Notes: generated by a model from the sequence alone, not told the origin. A stretch of DNA of 64,000 nucleotides from Warburgia ugandensis (GCA_035236585.1 CP141128.1:36748684-36812683); one strand, 5' to 3'. Shown: positions 35,105-46,760, numbered from the stretch's first letter. Translations and numbers: made by a program.

Positions 35105-35112
35105 TATAAATA
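35105..35112 (+). promoter_or_regulatory. TATA box of the Tekay 5' LTR
   Basis: TATAAATA, 427 bp from the LTR start, embedded in AGCTCTATAAATAGAGCT, whose 8-nt arms are reverse complements. The same arrangement is conserved in the 3' LTR at 42198-42205. Confidence 0.7.
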
Positions 35113-36811
35113 GAGCTCTTAGGCGCCTCTAATGGCAGCCCAAAAGCTTGTGAAAAATCGATTTTGGAGAAGCAACCAAGAGGAGAAACGTGGAGAAAAA
35201 CCCGGCAACAAACCAGGTATGCCTAAAATCCCTCAAAACCCATCTTCCCCGTAGTCCTAGGCTAAGTTTCCCTAAGTTTTTGCATGAAAAATCATGCAAA
35301 ATAGAGCCCTAGAGAGTCACGAAGGACCCAGGGACGATCCCTGGGCCGCACTGGTTCGACAGGGTTGAACTAGGGCGTCCCGAGGACGCCTCGGTCCCCC
35401 AACGAACAAAACGCATTTTAAAAGTTGAGAAAACCAGACGGGCGCGTTCGTGGATGCGCCTGCAAATGAGAATGTCGGGCGGAAGATAGGTGCGTCGGTA
35501 GACATGCCTGCTGATGCAAAACGCGTTAGCATTCTAGGCCTCCACCTCTTAAAGGCTTTTATGTACACATGAGACTAAAAAGCTTATAACTTGAGATCTA
35601 GAGCTCCGATTGAGGCAGCGCAAAAGGCGTTGTGTCCGTGTCGACAACATAGACACATCCAAACCTTAAAATACATGATCAAGGCCCAATCTAAGATGGG
35701 CACAACCCTTAGACTATGATAGCGGCGCGGGGCCATTAAATCCTTGAAAACTTGATGATACCAAGGCCCAATTAGGACCTTAGAACACCCATAGGCATGG
35801 GGATGAACCCTTAATGCCTAAGTAGTAAGACCAACCACTCTTAAACCTATAAAAGATAGGCCAAACTAACCTTGATTCCCCAAACCATGTTCAGGAGCAT
35901 ACGAGGACAAGGGGATTAGCGCGACCTAGCTAGGTAGGTGCTCTATCGCTACTAGACTTTTAAAAAGAGCCATGATTGTTTGAGACTGCATGTTTTAAGT
36001 ATACGTATATGACTTGTTTAGCATATAAATGAATTCAGCATGCATATGATAAATACATTATGCATAGACATGTTTTGCAAATAATTGCATATATTGCATG
36101 ATTTGTGAGCATTAAGTTCTTGCAAAATTGCATGTCTTTGAGGGTTACCAAAAGACGCTGGAGTGCCCAAAAGACGCTGGGTAAGCAGTTGTGAGGGCCA
36201 GGCAGTTGTGAGAGACCCAAAGAAGACAGGTTTTGAAAAAGAGATGTTTTTGCTTGTTTGATCGTATATGATTTAGGCTAGTAAGCTCCAGCACTATGCT
36301 GAGAGGTTGGGGTGGCTGCCCAGCCTCTACCACTACTAGGTGGATTGGGTACCACACCCAAAAAGGGCATGTCCTTACGTCGACTACATGTGGTACAGGG
36401 GGCTACCACTGGTGTCACGACACAGGGTCGATGTGTCATATGCCCCGTAGAGGCTATGACGCTGTGTCCCTAGGTACCCGGGGACCACACGGCGGGGAGG
36501 TCATGGGCATAGTTGGGCCCTATGGTTTGATGATTTACTTGCATTGCATATGGTATGACATGAGGTTGGTCGACCATACCATATATCCATGAGTTGGATT
36601 TAGTGAAGCATCTTATGCATATCATTATGTTATGATATATACGATACTTTCGATTTGGATTATGTGATCCTTTAAATCGTTAGTATTCTAATTTGACAAT
36701 GGTTTTTAATCCCAATACTGAACACGAGTGTTCAAACATGCACATGTTTTGAAAGAGCAAATGATTTTAAACATAGCATGCATTGTAAAACTAGTAGTGA
36801 TGGACTCTAAC

Positions 36812-36830
36812 TGAGTATAGTATATACTCA
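36812..36830 (+). other. Hairpin in Tekay 5' LTR
   Basis: TGAGTATA and TATACTCA form an 8-bp perfect stem with a 3-nt loop, 351 bp before the LTR end. It occupies the same position as the hairpin of the giant LTR family and starts with the same CTGAG. Confidence 0.6.
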
Positions 36831-37182
36831 CCCAATCCTCAACATTTTTTAGACACAAAGTAAACACTTAAGGACGAGGAACGCTTTTGACAGAAGACAC
36901 CCAGACTAAGTGCAAGTAAGTAAACCCCTATCTTATCTTTCAATGTTACTTGATTGTAATTACTCTCTATAGCTGAGGCTGTGACTAACACTTTCTTGGG
37001 AATAATGTTAATTTAAAACTATGCCATGGCTAGATAATTTGAAAATGTGTTTTGACACTTGGGGTTTTTATGAAAGATTGTTTTCCAAAAAGAAAAAGAT
37101 TTTCATGCATTTCATATTTATAAAACAAGAGATCTCGCCTTCTAATCAAATTTGCATCATATAAAACCCAGGTCGTCACAGT

Positions 37183-37194
37183 TGGTATCAGAGC
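37183..37194 (+). promoter_or_regulatory. Primer-binding site (initiator Met tRNA)
   Basis: TGGTATCAGAGC two bases after the 5' LTR end. It is complementary to the 3' end of plant initiator methionine tRNA, the usual primer for chromovirus minus-strand synthesis. Confidence 0.9.
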
Positions 37195-37320
37195 ACAGTT
37201 TGACGTTACTCATAGCCCAGTTATGAGGAGAATAACTTATAATCAAGTTTCATCCATGAAAGAGTAAGGGGTAATAGGATAACACATACTAAGGTCTGAT
37301 AAATTACCTTGTGATTATAG

Positions 37321-38365
37321 ATACCTAAGAAGAAAGGAAGCAATGTTCCAAGACCTGAAGCCCCACCAATGGACTCCACTAGGTCGGGCAATGGGATGGC
37401 TGAATTGTTCTAGCAATTCCTATAGAATATGGGACAATACACGAATAGTCAAAGCCAAACCCCTACCACACGAGATCCTTCCCCTGATAAAGCGATAGAT
37501 AGGACTGAGGTTCAGTTAGAAAGGTTTCAGAAATTAGCTCCCTCATTCACAGGAGAAGATGAAGCATCTACAGCTGAAAAATGGTTAATTGATATTGAAA
37601 AGATATTTAAAGCCATGAACATAGCTGAAGAAAGAAAAGTACCCATGGCCACATTTGTGTTTAGGGGAGAGGCTACCTTTTGGTGGGAAACAGCAGAAAG
37701 GACTTATTTTGACCATCGAGAAACAATAGGATGGGAAGAATTTAAAAAGGTCTTTAATGACAAATATTATCCTAAACACATAAGAAAACAGAAGGAGAAG
37801 GAATTTATGGACTTAGAATAAGGAAATATGACTGTCCAACAGTATGAAAATAGATTCATCAGCCTCCGAAGATTTGCACCACGTGCTTGTGCTGATGAGA
37901 AAGATGCGGCAGAACAATTTGTAGATGGGCTTAAACCAGGACTCAGGAACAGAGTTCTAGGTTTCCAACCTTCCACAGTAGCCAAAGCCGTAGAGATGGC
38001 CTCCCTATACAGAAAAGATTATCAAAGGAACCAAGCAATGAAGGAAACTAAGAACATCAACACCATGAGAAATAAAGGAAAGAGACCATTTCAATCATCC
38101 GGACCCAGGCCACCTTTCGAGAAACTGTTTGAAAACAAAGGAAGAAGACTAGACTGGAAAACATGCCCTAAGTGTAACAGGAGTCATTTAGGCAAAACAT
38201 GTTCCATTTTCAACATCACTTGCTATCTTTGTGGAGAACCAGGACATTTTGCTAGGGATTATTCTAAAAAGAAAGCTGAAGACCGTAAAGGAGATCAAGT
38301 TCCAAAAAGCCAAGGACGTGTCTTTGCCCTCACTTCCAATCAAGCCCAAGCTTCAAATGCAATAG
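37321..38365 (+). pseudogene. gag: Tekay gag (capsid/nucleocapsid)
   Basis: One reading frame from about 37321 holds the whole Gag, with stops at 37411, 37423 and 37819. No ATG exists at the expected start: a frame-consistent ATA at 37321 could be a decayed ATG, and the next in-frame ATGs are 37369, 37396 and 37429. The retrotransposon gag domain spans about 37490-37960 (FQKLAPSFTGEDEASTAEKW, ATFVFRGEATFWWETAERT, MTVQQYENRFISLRRFAPRA). A knuckle-like CPKCNRSHLGKTC lies at 38164-38202. The main CCHC knuckle at 38221-38262 reads CYLCGEPGHFARDY, so its last cysteine is tyrosine. All three stops can arise from CAA or CAG by C-to-T. The normal role is packaging of element RNA. Confidence 0.9.
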
Positions 38366-38730
38366 TTGAAGGTATTCTTTCTATCTATGATACACCTGCT
38401 AAAGTTCTATTCGATACAGGCTCCACTCATTCTTTCATATCCCAGGAGTTCGCATCATCCTTGGACATTATACCACAGGACCTGGACTTCACTCTAGAAG
38501 TCATGACTCCTGTAGGCCAGGCACTTCCCACCTATTCTTATCTCCAAGATGTCCCCATTTTGATTAAGGACCATTCGCTACATGCCAATCTTATTCACTT
38601 AGATATGAATGACTTCGACATCATCCTAGGTATGGATTGGCTAGCCTTTCATCAAGCCTTCGTTGATTGCCTCCAGAAACATGTCACTTTTACCTACCTA
38701 ATGGAGACACTTTCAGCTCCAAGGAAGAAA
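38366..38730 (+). pseudogene. Tekay aspartic protease
   Basis: Same frame as gag. Reads AIVEGILSIYDTPAKVLFDT and GSTHSFISQEFASSLD, with an intact D-T-G active site at 38413-38421, then DMNDFDIILGMDWLAFHQAF near 38600-38660. The frame is lost at about 38690-38730: the gag-protease frame runs into an unrelated tail ending at 38775, while the pol frame continues from about 38702. Protease, gag and pol were presumably one polyprotein, so this frameshift is an inactivating lesion. It matures the polyprotein in family members. Confidence 0.9.
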
Positions 38731-40198
38731 GGATTATTCTGGAGCGTGTGTTATTTCTGCCATGAAAGCAGTTAAGCACATTGCTCAGGGATGCCCCTTC
38801 TTCTTGGCCAAGATTGAATCTGTCGAGAGTCCCCAACCAAAGCTAGAGGATGTCGAGGTAGTCTGAGAATTTCCTGACGTATTCCCTGAGGACTTACCAG
38901 GTCTACCTCCACCAAGGGAAATTGAGTTTATCATTGATCTTATACCTAGTACTTCCCCCATTTCCAAAGCTCCTTACCAAATGGCTCCTGTAGAACTAAA
39001 AGAACTGAAGACCCAGTTACAGGAACTACTTGATAAAGGGTTCATACGACCTAGCGTCTCTCCATGGGGAGCTCCAGTCCTTTTTGTTAAGAAAAAGGAT
39101 GGCTCCATGAGATTGTGCGTAGACTATCGGATGCTAAATAGGGTCACTATTAAGAATAAGTACCCCCTTCCCCGAATTGATGATCTTTTCGATCAACTTC
39201 AGTCAGCTAGAGTCTTCTCTAAGATTGATCTACGATCCGGGTACCATCAACTTCGAGTTAGAGAAGAAGATATGCCCAAGATAGCCTTCAGGACTCGGTA
39301 CGGCCATTATGAATTCAGAGTGATGTCCTTTGGTTTAACTAATGCTCCAACCGCGTTTATGGACCTCATGAATAGGGTGTTTAAGGAGTACTTAGATAAA
39401 TTCATCATAGTGTTTGTGGATGATGTCTTAATATATTCTGAAACTCCTGAAGACCATAAGGAGCATCTAAGGATAACATTAAACATCCTACGAGCACACA
39501 AGTTATATGCAAAATTCAGTAAGTGTGAGTTTTGGCTGGAAAGGGTTAATTTCTTAGGACACATTATTTCTCAAGATGGCATAGCAGTCGACCCCGCTAA
39601 GGTTGAATCAGTATAGAAATGGGAAAGACCTAAGACAGTCACAGAAATAAGAAGCTTCTTAGGACTTGCCAGATATTACAGGAGATTCATCGACGGTTTT
39701 TCACAAATTGATTTACCTCTAACTAAGCTGACCAGGAAAGACACAAGATTTGAATGGACTAATAAATGTGAGGAAAGCTTCCAAGAACTAAAAAGAAGGT
39801 TAACTACAGCACCTGTCCTTACCTTACCTTCAGGAAGTGGCGGATTTGAGATATACAGCGATGCCTCGCAACAAGGACTAGGCTGCGTACTTATGCAACA
39901 TGGGAAGGTAATTGCTTATGCTTCTCGACAATTCAAGAAGCATGAAGTCAATTACCCGACCCATGACTTGGAATTAGCAGCCATAGTCTTTGCCTTGCGA
40001 ATTTGGAGACATTATTTATATGGGGAAAAGTTTGAAGTTTTTACAGATCACAAGAGTCTTAAATATATCTTTTCCCAACAAGACTTAAACATGCGACAAA
40101 CAAGATGGATGGAATACTTAAAAGACTATGACTTCTCCATTCATTATCACCCTGGAAAAGCTAATGTGGTAGCTGATGCATTAAGTAGAAAAACCTAA
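38702..40198 (+). pseudogene. pol: Tekay reverse transcriptase and RNase H
   Basis: From the shift the frame reads DYSGACVISAMKAVKHIAQG, with a stop at 38864-38866 in the linker, then [20 protein letters not shown]. The RT spans about 38981-39616: [43 protein letters not shown], and the catalytic FVDD at 39413-39424, then [13 protein letters not shown] stop at 39614-39616 ends the RT block; the same frame goes on with the connection domain ([16 protein letters not shown]) and RNase H ([50 protein letters not shown]), ending [17 protein letters not shown] stop lies at 40196-40198. Catalytic residues look intact; the stops are the lesions. Confidence 0.95.
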
Positions 40199-41530
40199 GG
40201 GATGTGTGCAAGTTTATTAACTAAGAGATGGAAGCTATTACAAGAAGTAATCACATGGAAACCAGATATAAGTAAGCACAAGATCGTTATGGCAGGTCTA
40301 ACAATAAAGTCAGCTGTTAATGAAAAGATTAAGCAAGAACAGAAGGGAGATCCGGATATACAAGCTTTCATAGGAAAACCAGGGTTTACTAAAGAGGAAG
40401 ATGGTAGCATCTACATGTAAGGAAGATTAGTGATACCAAGTAATGAAGAGTTAAGACAAGAAATCTTAAAAGAGGCTCATCGGTCTAAGTATACTATACA
40501 CCCGGGAGGAAATAAGATGTATCAAGACTTAAAGAGACAATATTGGTGGGATGGTATGAAAAGAGACATAGGGGAATTTGTGGCACAGTGTCTAACATGT
40601 CAACAAGTAAAGGCTGAACATCAAAGACTTGCGGGATTGTTACAACCCCTTGAGTTACCCGAATGGAAATGGGACCATATTACCATGGACTTCATCGTAG
40701 GGTTATCCAGGACCTCTAAGGGTCATGACATGATCTGGGTAATTGTTGATAGATTGACTAAGACAGCCCATTTCCTTCCTATACACCATACCCAATCCAC
40801 TGACAGCCTATCTCAGCTATACATCAAAGAGATAGTAAGTTTACATGGCATACCCCTTAGTATCACTTCAGATAGGGATAGCCGTTTCACTTCGTAACTT
40901 TGGAAGTCTGTTCAAAAATCCTTAGGATCTTCCTTGAACTATAGCACAGCCTTCCATCCACAGACCGATGGACAGTCAGAGCGCACAATCCAGATAGTTG
41001 AAGATATGTTGCGAACCTGTGCCCTCGATTGGAAGCAGAGCTGGGATGAAAACCTACTGCTAGTTGAGTTTACGTACAACAATAGCTTTTAGTCGAGCAT
41101 TGGCATGGCTCCGTATGAGGCGCTCTATGGGAGACCCTGTCGATCACCCACCAGTTGGAGTGAAGTTGGAGAGTCTAGGGTGCTCCAGTCCGAGTTGGTA
41201 GAGCAATGTGCCGAGAAGGTCAAACTCATAAGAAGACGCCTCCTCATAGCTCAAAGCTGCCAAAAGAGCTATGCTGATCGAAGGATACCATTGGAATTCG
41301 ACATAGGAGAGCATGTTTTCCTGAAGATATCTCCCACTAAAGGAGTTATGCGGTTCGGTATCAAAGGAAAGCTTAGTCCGCGTTACATAAGACCTTTCGA
41401 AATCCTGGAGAAAGTGGGAAAAGTGGCTTACAGGATCGCACTACCCCCTCAGCTATCTGAAGTGCATAATGTATTCCATGTATCTATGCTAAGGAGGTAC
41501 GTGCCTGACCCTGCTCATGTCATCAACTAG
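40199..41530 (+). pseudogene. Tekay integrase
   Basis: Same frame as RT, with stops at 40408, 40895, 41090 and 41528. The zinc-binding HHCC module reads [20 protein letters not shown] and then [11 protein letters not shown] (about 40470-40622). The catalytic core has D in [10 protein letters not shown] (near 40685) and D in [12 protein letters not shown] (near 40866), and E in SERTIQIVEDML near 40980. The C-terminal GPY/F-like module is KLSPRYIRPFEILEKVGKVA (near 41370-41430), followed by HNVFHVSMLRRYVPD. It inserts the cDNA into host DNA; here it is broken by stops but otherwise well preserved. Confidence 0.95.
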
Positions 41531-41719
41531 GTACCCATAGAGTTGACGGAGGATCTCAACCTAAGGATGAGACCAGTTGAGATCCGGGATTGTAAGAGTA
41601 AGAAGCTGCAGAACAAGGACATACACTTAGTCAAAGTTTTGTGGAGAAATGCGCACATGGAAGAAGAGACTTGGGAACTAGAGTCAGAAATGCGAGAAAA
41701 GTACCCCGAGATCTTTTGA
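41531..41719 (+). pseudogene. Chromodomain at the integrase C-terminus
   Basis: In frame with the integrase after the stop at 41528-41530. Reads VPIELTEDLNLRMRPVEIRD, then DIHLVKVLWRNAHMEEETWE and ELESEMREKYPEIF, ending with TGA at 41717-41719. The V-K-V-x-W, then E-E-x-T-W-E core is the chromovirus chromodomain, thought to direct integration to heterochromatin, which fits the nested, gene-poor surroundings. Confidence 0.9.
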
Positions 41720-41756
41720 CTGTATATATTATAGAATTTTGGGGGCAAAATTCCCC

Positions 41757-41764
41757 TAAGGGGG
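41757..41764 (+). promoter_or_regulatory. Polypurine tract
   Basis: TAAGGGGG, followed by TAAGAA directly before the 3' LTR start at 41771. It primes plus-strand synthesis. Confidence 0.8.
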
Positions 41765-41770
41765 TAAGAA

Positions 41771-44290
41771 TGTAATGACTCCAATTTTGTAACATTAAAA
41801 TCCCAAGTTAGCAATGAAAAGTTTAGTTTTTGAAGATAAAGGTATTTTGGTCATTTGACTATTCACCCTGACTGAACCCAGAAATTTGGTCCTAAAAATG
41901 GTACCATTAAGTGCGTCTCAGAAAAATAAATCCAACAAAATCAAAATCACTCAAAACAGAGTTAAAATGAGCAAGTTATGGCCCTTTGAAGTTCAAGGGC
42001 AAAAATGTAATTTTCATTAAAAAAGGATTTCACCTGAAAAACACAGGGGCCCGTTTTGATACGGGCACCCCCTTTCTTCAACCTCCTAGAGGGTTTTAGA
42101 ACAGCGGTATTTGGAGGAGAAATCACTGTCATTTTGGAGGTTTCTCCACCGCCATTCAAGGGCGGTGAGAGCCCCCTCCAGAACCCTCTTCTAGCTCTAT
42201 AAATAGAGCTCTTGGCGCCTCTAATGGAAGCCCAAAAGCTTGGGAAAAACCCATTTTGGAGAAGCAACCAAGAATAGAAACGTGGAGAAAAACCCGGCAA
42301 CAAACCAGGTATGCCTAAAATCCCTCAAAACCTGTCTTGCCCGTAGTCCTAGGCTAAGTTTCCCTAAGTTTTTGCATGAAAAATCATGCAAAATAGAGCC
42401 CTAGAGAGTCACGAAGGACCCAAGGACGATCCCTGGGCCGCACTGGTTCGACAGGGTCGAACCAAGGTGTCCCGAGGACGCCCCGGTCCCCCAACGAATA
42501 AAATGCATTTTAAAAGTGGAGAAAACCAGACGGGCGCGTCCACGAACGCGCCCGCAAATGAGAATGTCGGGCGGAAGATAGGTGCGTCGGCAGACGCGCC
42601 CGCTGAGGCGCATGCCACTGACGGGGAACGCATTAGCATTCTGGGCTTCCACCTCTTAAAGGCTTTTATGTACACGTGAGACTAAAAAGCTTATAACTTG
42701 AGATCTAGAGATCTGATTGAGGCGCCGTGAAAGGTGTTGTATCTGTGTCGATAACGCAGACACATCCAAACCTTAAAATACATGATCAAGGCCCAATCTA
42801 AGATGGGCATGACCCTTAGACTATGATAGTGGCGCGGGGCCACTAAATCCTTGAAAACTTGATGATACCAAGGCCCAATTAGGACCTTAGGACACCCATA
42901 GGCATGGGGATGAACCCTTGATGCCTAAGTAGTAAGACCAACTATTCTAAAACCTATAAAAGATAGGCCAAACTAACCTTGATTCCCCAAACCATGTTCA
43001 GGAGCATACGAGGACAAGGGGATTAGCGCAACCTAGCCAGGTAGGTGCTCTATCGCTACTAGACCTTTAAAAAGAGCCATGATTGTTTGAGACTGTATGT
43101 TTTAAGTATACGTATATGACTTGTTTAGCATATAAATGAATTCAGCATGCATATGATAAATACATTATGCAAGGACATGTTTTGCAAATAATTGCATATA
43201 TTGCATGATTTGTGAGCATTAAGTTCTTGTAAAATTGCATGTCCTTGAGAGTTACCAAAAGACGCTGGAGTGCCCAAAAGACGTTGGGTAGCTAGTTGTG
43301 AGGGCCAGGCAGTTGTGAGGGACCCAAAGAGGACATGTTTTGAAAAAGAGATGTTTTTACTTGTTTGATAGTATAAGATTTGGGCTAGTAAGCTCGTGGG
43401 CGCTATGCCAAGAGGTTCGGGTGGCCTCCCAGCCTCTACCACTACTAGGTGGATTGGATACCATGCCCAAAAGAGGCATGTCCTTACGTCGACTGCATGT
43501 GGTACAAGGGGCTACCACTGGTGTCACGGCACTGGGTCGATGTGTCATATGCCCCATGGAGGCTATGACGCTATGTCCCTAGGTACTCGGGGACCACACG
43601 GCGGCAAGGACATGGGCATAGTTGGGCCCTATGGTTTGATGATTTACTTGCATTGCATATGGTATGACATGAGGTTGGTCGACCATACCATATATCCATG
43701 AGTTGGATTCAGTGAAGCATCTTATGTATATCATTATGTTATGATATATACGATACTTTCGATTTGGATTATGTGATCCTTTAAGTCGTTAGTATTCTAA
43801 TTTGACATTGTTTTTTAATCCCGATATTGAACAAGAGTGTTCAAACATGCACATGTTTTGAAAGAGCATATGATTTTAAACATAGCATGCATTGTAAAAC
43901 TAGTAGTGATGGACTCCTACTGAGTATAGTATATACTCACCCAATCCTCAACATTTTTCAGACACAAAGTAAATACTTAAGGACAAGGAACGCTTGTGAC
44001 AAAAGACACCCAGACTAAGTGCAAGTAAGTAAACCCCTATCTTATCTTTCAATGTTACTTGATTGTAGTTACTCTCTATAGCTGAGGCTGTGACTAACAC
44101 TTTCTTGGGAATAATGTTAATTTAAAACTATGCCATGGCTAGATAATTTGAAAATGTGTTTTGACACTTGGGGTTTTTATGAAAGATTGTTTTCCAAAAA
44201 GAAAAAGATTTTCATGCATTTCGTATTTATAAAACAAGAGATCTCGCTTTTTTTATCAAATTTGCATCATATAAAACCCGCGTCGTCACA
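41771..44290 (+). repeat. Tekay 3' LTR (2520 bp)
   Basis: Copy of 34678-37180. TATA box at 42198-42205 in the same inverted repeat, donor-like CCAG|GTATGCC near 42305-42315, CpG-rich stretch at about 42400-42640 that keeps more CpG than the 5' LTR, and the hairpin at 43921-43939. Ends GTCGTCACA followed by CATCC. Confidence 0.95.
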
Positions 44291-44295
44291 CATCC
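44291..44295. repeat. Target site duplication CATCC, right
   Basis: Matches 34673-34677 directly after the 3' LTR end. Confidence 0.95.
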
Positions 44296-45800
44296 CCTAC
44301 TTACTTGATTGGGACAGTACTTGAATAAGTGCAGATCATCCCAAGTAAAATATTGAACCTCAGTTAAAAATCTCTTTTTATCTTATTTAGTCCAATGATT
44401 AGGCATTTGTCTTATAATAAGATAATTAACAATATCACCATACCAATGTAACTGGGAAATATGCAATAATTATTCATTTGATAATGATTTAGTTATAGGC
44501 CCATGATTGCTAGTGTGCTCCACCACTAGTCTAGATAAGTGATCTATTACAACATTCTCGGCACCTTTCTTATCTTGAATTTCTAAGTTAAACTCTTGTA
44601 GCAACAGTATCCAATGGATCAACCTAGCTTTGCATCCTTCTTAGAAAGGAGATACTTTAAACTTGCGTGATCTGAGTATACTATAACTGTAGACCCTAAC
44701 AAGTAAGATCTAAACATATCCAAAGCAAGCACCACAGCTAAGAACTTTTTCTCAGTGGTTGAATAGTCGAGTTGTGCATCATTTAGTGTGTTACTTGCGT
44801 AAATATTACATGGGAAAGTTTATCAATGCGCTGCCCCAAAAATAGCTCCAATGGCATAATCCGACACATCACACATTGTCTTGAAAGGTTTGTTCCAATC
44901 TGGTGGTCAAATATTGGGTGTAGAAGTCAACTCAGCCTTAAGTCACTCAAATGCTTTCTTACAATCTTCATCAAAGTAAAAAAATTGACTAATTTGTAAA
45001 TAAATTACAAAGGGGCTTGGCAATTTTGCTAAAATCCTTGATGACGCATTTGTAAAAGTTAGCATGTCCTAGAAAGGTGTGCATTTCTATCACCATCCTT
45101 AGTGGAGGAAGATTGTCTATCAAATCCACTTTTTGCTTATTGACTTCTATCCCATTGGGTGATATTATGTGGCCTAATACTATCCCACTTTGTACCATAA
45201 AATGGCACTTTTCCCAGTGTAAAACAAGACTTTTCTCTTGACACCTTGCAAGAACTAACTTTAAGTGGTGTAGACACTCTTCAAATGATGACCTAGATAT
45301 TGAGAAGTCATCCATAAACACCTTAAGAAACTTTTCTACCACATTGGAGAAAATGCTCAACATACACCTTTGTAATGTAGCTAGAGCATTACAAAGCCCA
45401 AAAGGCATATGTTAGTAGGCAAAGGTTCAAAAAGGGTAGGTGAAGGTGGTTTTCTTATGATCCTTTAGTGCTAGTGCTATAGGAATCTAATTGTAACCAA
45501 AATATCTATCTAAAAAATAGTAATAGCTATGTCCAGCCAAACTCTTTAGCATTTGGTCAACCAAGGGTAAAGGAAAATGATCTTTCCTTGTGACTGCGTT
45601 CAACTTTCGATAGTTAATATAAACTCTCCACCTAGTGATCATACGTTTGGGTACTAACTTGTTATCCTCATTTTTTACTACATGCTGACCCAAGTACTGT
45701 CGAAGATAGGGTATATGACTCCAACATCTAAAAGCTTTAGGACTTCATCTCTATCCATGTCCTTCATGTGGGGATTCAATCATCTTTGGGTTTCCCTAGT
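44296..45800 (-). pseudogene. Athila reverse transcriptase and RNase H (minus strand)
   Basis: Reading from high to low: DEVLKLLDVGVIYPI near 45730-45780; WRVYINYRKLNAVTRKDHFP and LPLVDQMLKSLAGHSYYYFL at 45487-45640; MPFGLCNALATLQRCMLSIF, the catalytic VFMDD (near 45310) and LVLHWEKCHFMVQSGIVLGH at 44989-45408; then FLGHANFYKCVIKDFSKIA and an RNase H reading down to 44296 in changing frames. F-M-D-D and the NWEKCHFMV-type block are typical of Athila/Tat. Frameshifts and stops throughout. Its integrase half lies at 33560-34672, across the Tekay insertion. Confidence 0.9.
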
Positions 45801-46760
45801 AGGTTTTGCATTATCTTCTAGATGTATCCTATGCATGCATACAGTTGGACTAATCCCTTTTATGTATGATATTGTCTACCCTAAAGCAATTTTATATTCC
45901 TTAAGAACATCTAAAAGCTTACCCTCTTGCTCATTATTTAAATATGATGCTATTATTACAAGTAAGGTTTCATCTGGGCTTAAGTGAGAATATTTCAAGT
46001 TGTTAGGCAACAATTTTAGGTCCAAAGATGGTGGATTCTCTATTGAGGGTATGGGGACAGATTTTGAAGGTGGGAGTGGTTACACATAAGGACCTGACTT
46101 AAAGGTATCCATGATTAGAGCAGCATATAAAAGATTGTTTACCTCCTTAATAGACTTGTCTATATCAAATTCTTCATTAAAGTGTGTGAGACAAGCTCTA
46201 GTGGGCTAGAGATGAACAATGGTAGATGAATCTCATTAATTAGACCCTCGATCAAATTGACATCACATGAATCATCAAGGTCTAAATTTTGTTGATTGGC
46301 ATTAAAGACATTAAGCTTAACCTTCATGTTACAGAATGATAGTTTCATAACACCATTCTTATAGTTAATAATGGCATTGGACATCACCAAGAATGGACGT
46401 CCAAGGATGACTAGAATCTAACTACCACGATCAAATATAGGCTAGGTGTCTAGTACAATGAAATCAACAGGATAATAAAACTTGTCTACCTATATCAACA
46501 CATCTTCAACCAAACCACAAGATATTTTAATTGATCTATCAGCTAATTACAGCATGGTAGTGGTGGGTTTTAACTCACCGAGTCTTAGTTGCTCATAAAC
46601 AGAGTATGAAAACAAGTTAACACTAGCCGCTAAGTTAAGAAGTACCCTATCTATGACATGATCTCCAATGATGCAAGTAATCATAGGACATCTTGGATCT
46701 CTAAACATTGGTGAGGTCTTGTGTTGAATCAAAAAGCTTACCTGCTGAGTGAAGAAAGTT
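45801..46760 (-). pseudogene. Athila protease and linker (minus strand)
   Basis: The stretch at 46547-46732 reads MITCIIGDHVIDRVLLNLAA then SVNLFSYSVYEQLRLGELKP, the Athila protease block. The usual D-L-G-A-S active site is N-L-A-A-S here, so the catalytic aspartate is asparagine and the following glycine alanine. A further piece at 46160-46390 (FNANQQNLDLDDSCDVNLIE) is the linker to RT. Stops and frame changes present. Confidence 0.75.

Larger units (their letters stand above)
34678..37180 (+). repeat. Tekay 5' LTR (2503 bp)
   Basis: TGTAATGACTCC...GGTCGTCACA, repeated at 41771-44290. TATA box at 35105-35112, followed by CCAG|GTATGCC near 35215-35224 and a CpG-rich stretch at about 35310-35540. 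Relative to the 3' LTR it lacks about 15 bp near 35518 and shows many CG-to-TG/CA differences in the GC-rich part. Confidence 0.95.
34678..44290 (+). mobile_element. Tekay-type chromovirus (Ty3/gypsy), complete structure, 9.6 kb
   Basis: A structurally complete LTR retrotransposon: 5' LTR 34678-37180, PBS 37183-37194, gag-protease from about 37321, RT-RNase H-integrase-chromodomain to 41719, polypurine tract 41757-41764 and 3' LTR 41771-44290. The flanking 5-bp repeat CATCC is perfect. The LTRs are about 95% alike by eye, so this is a fairly recent insertion compared with its neighbours. Domain order and the C-terminal chromodomain place it in the chromoviruses; the long LTR and the gag with two zinc-knuckle-like motifs fit Tekay/Del. 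One frameshift and about ten in-frame stops make it non-autonomous. It disrupts the minus-strand Athila pol. Confidence 0.95.

Noticed and set aside
36914-36971. Possible 58-bp intron in the Tekay LTR (GTAAGT...TATAG)
   Set aside because: Below the usual minimum plant intron size and no coding sequence on either side. Left as a curiosity only.
42386-42679. ORFs of 83-97 codons in the Tekay 3' LTR
   Set aside because: They overlap on both strands in the CpG-rich part, and the 5' LTR copy is broken differently. No known protein family.
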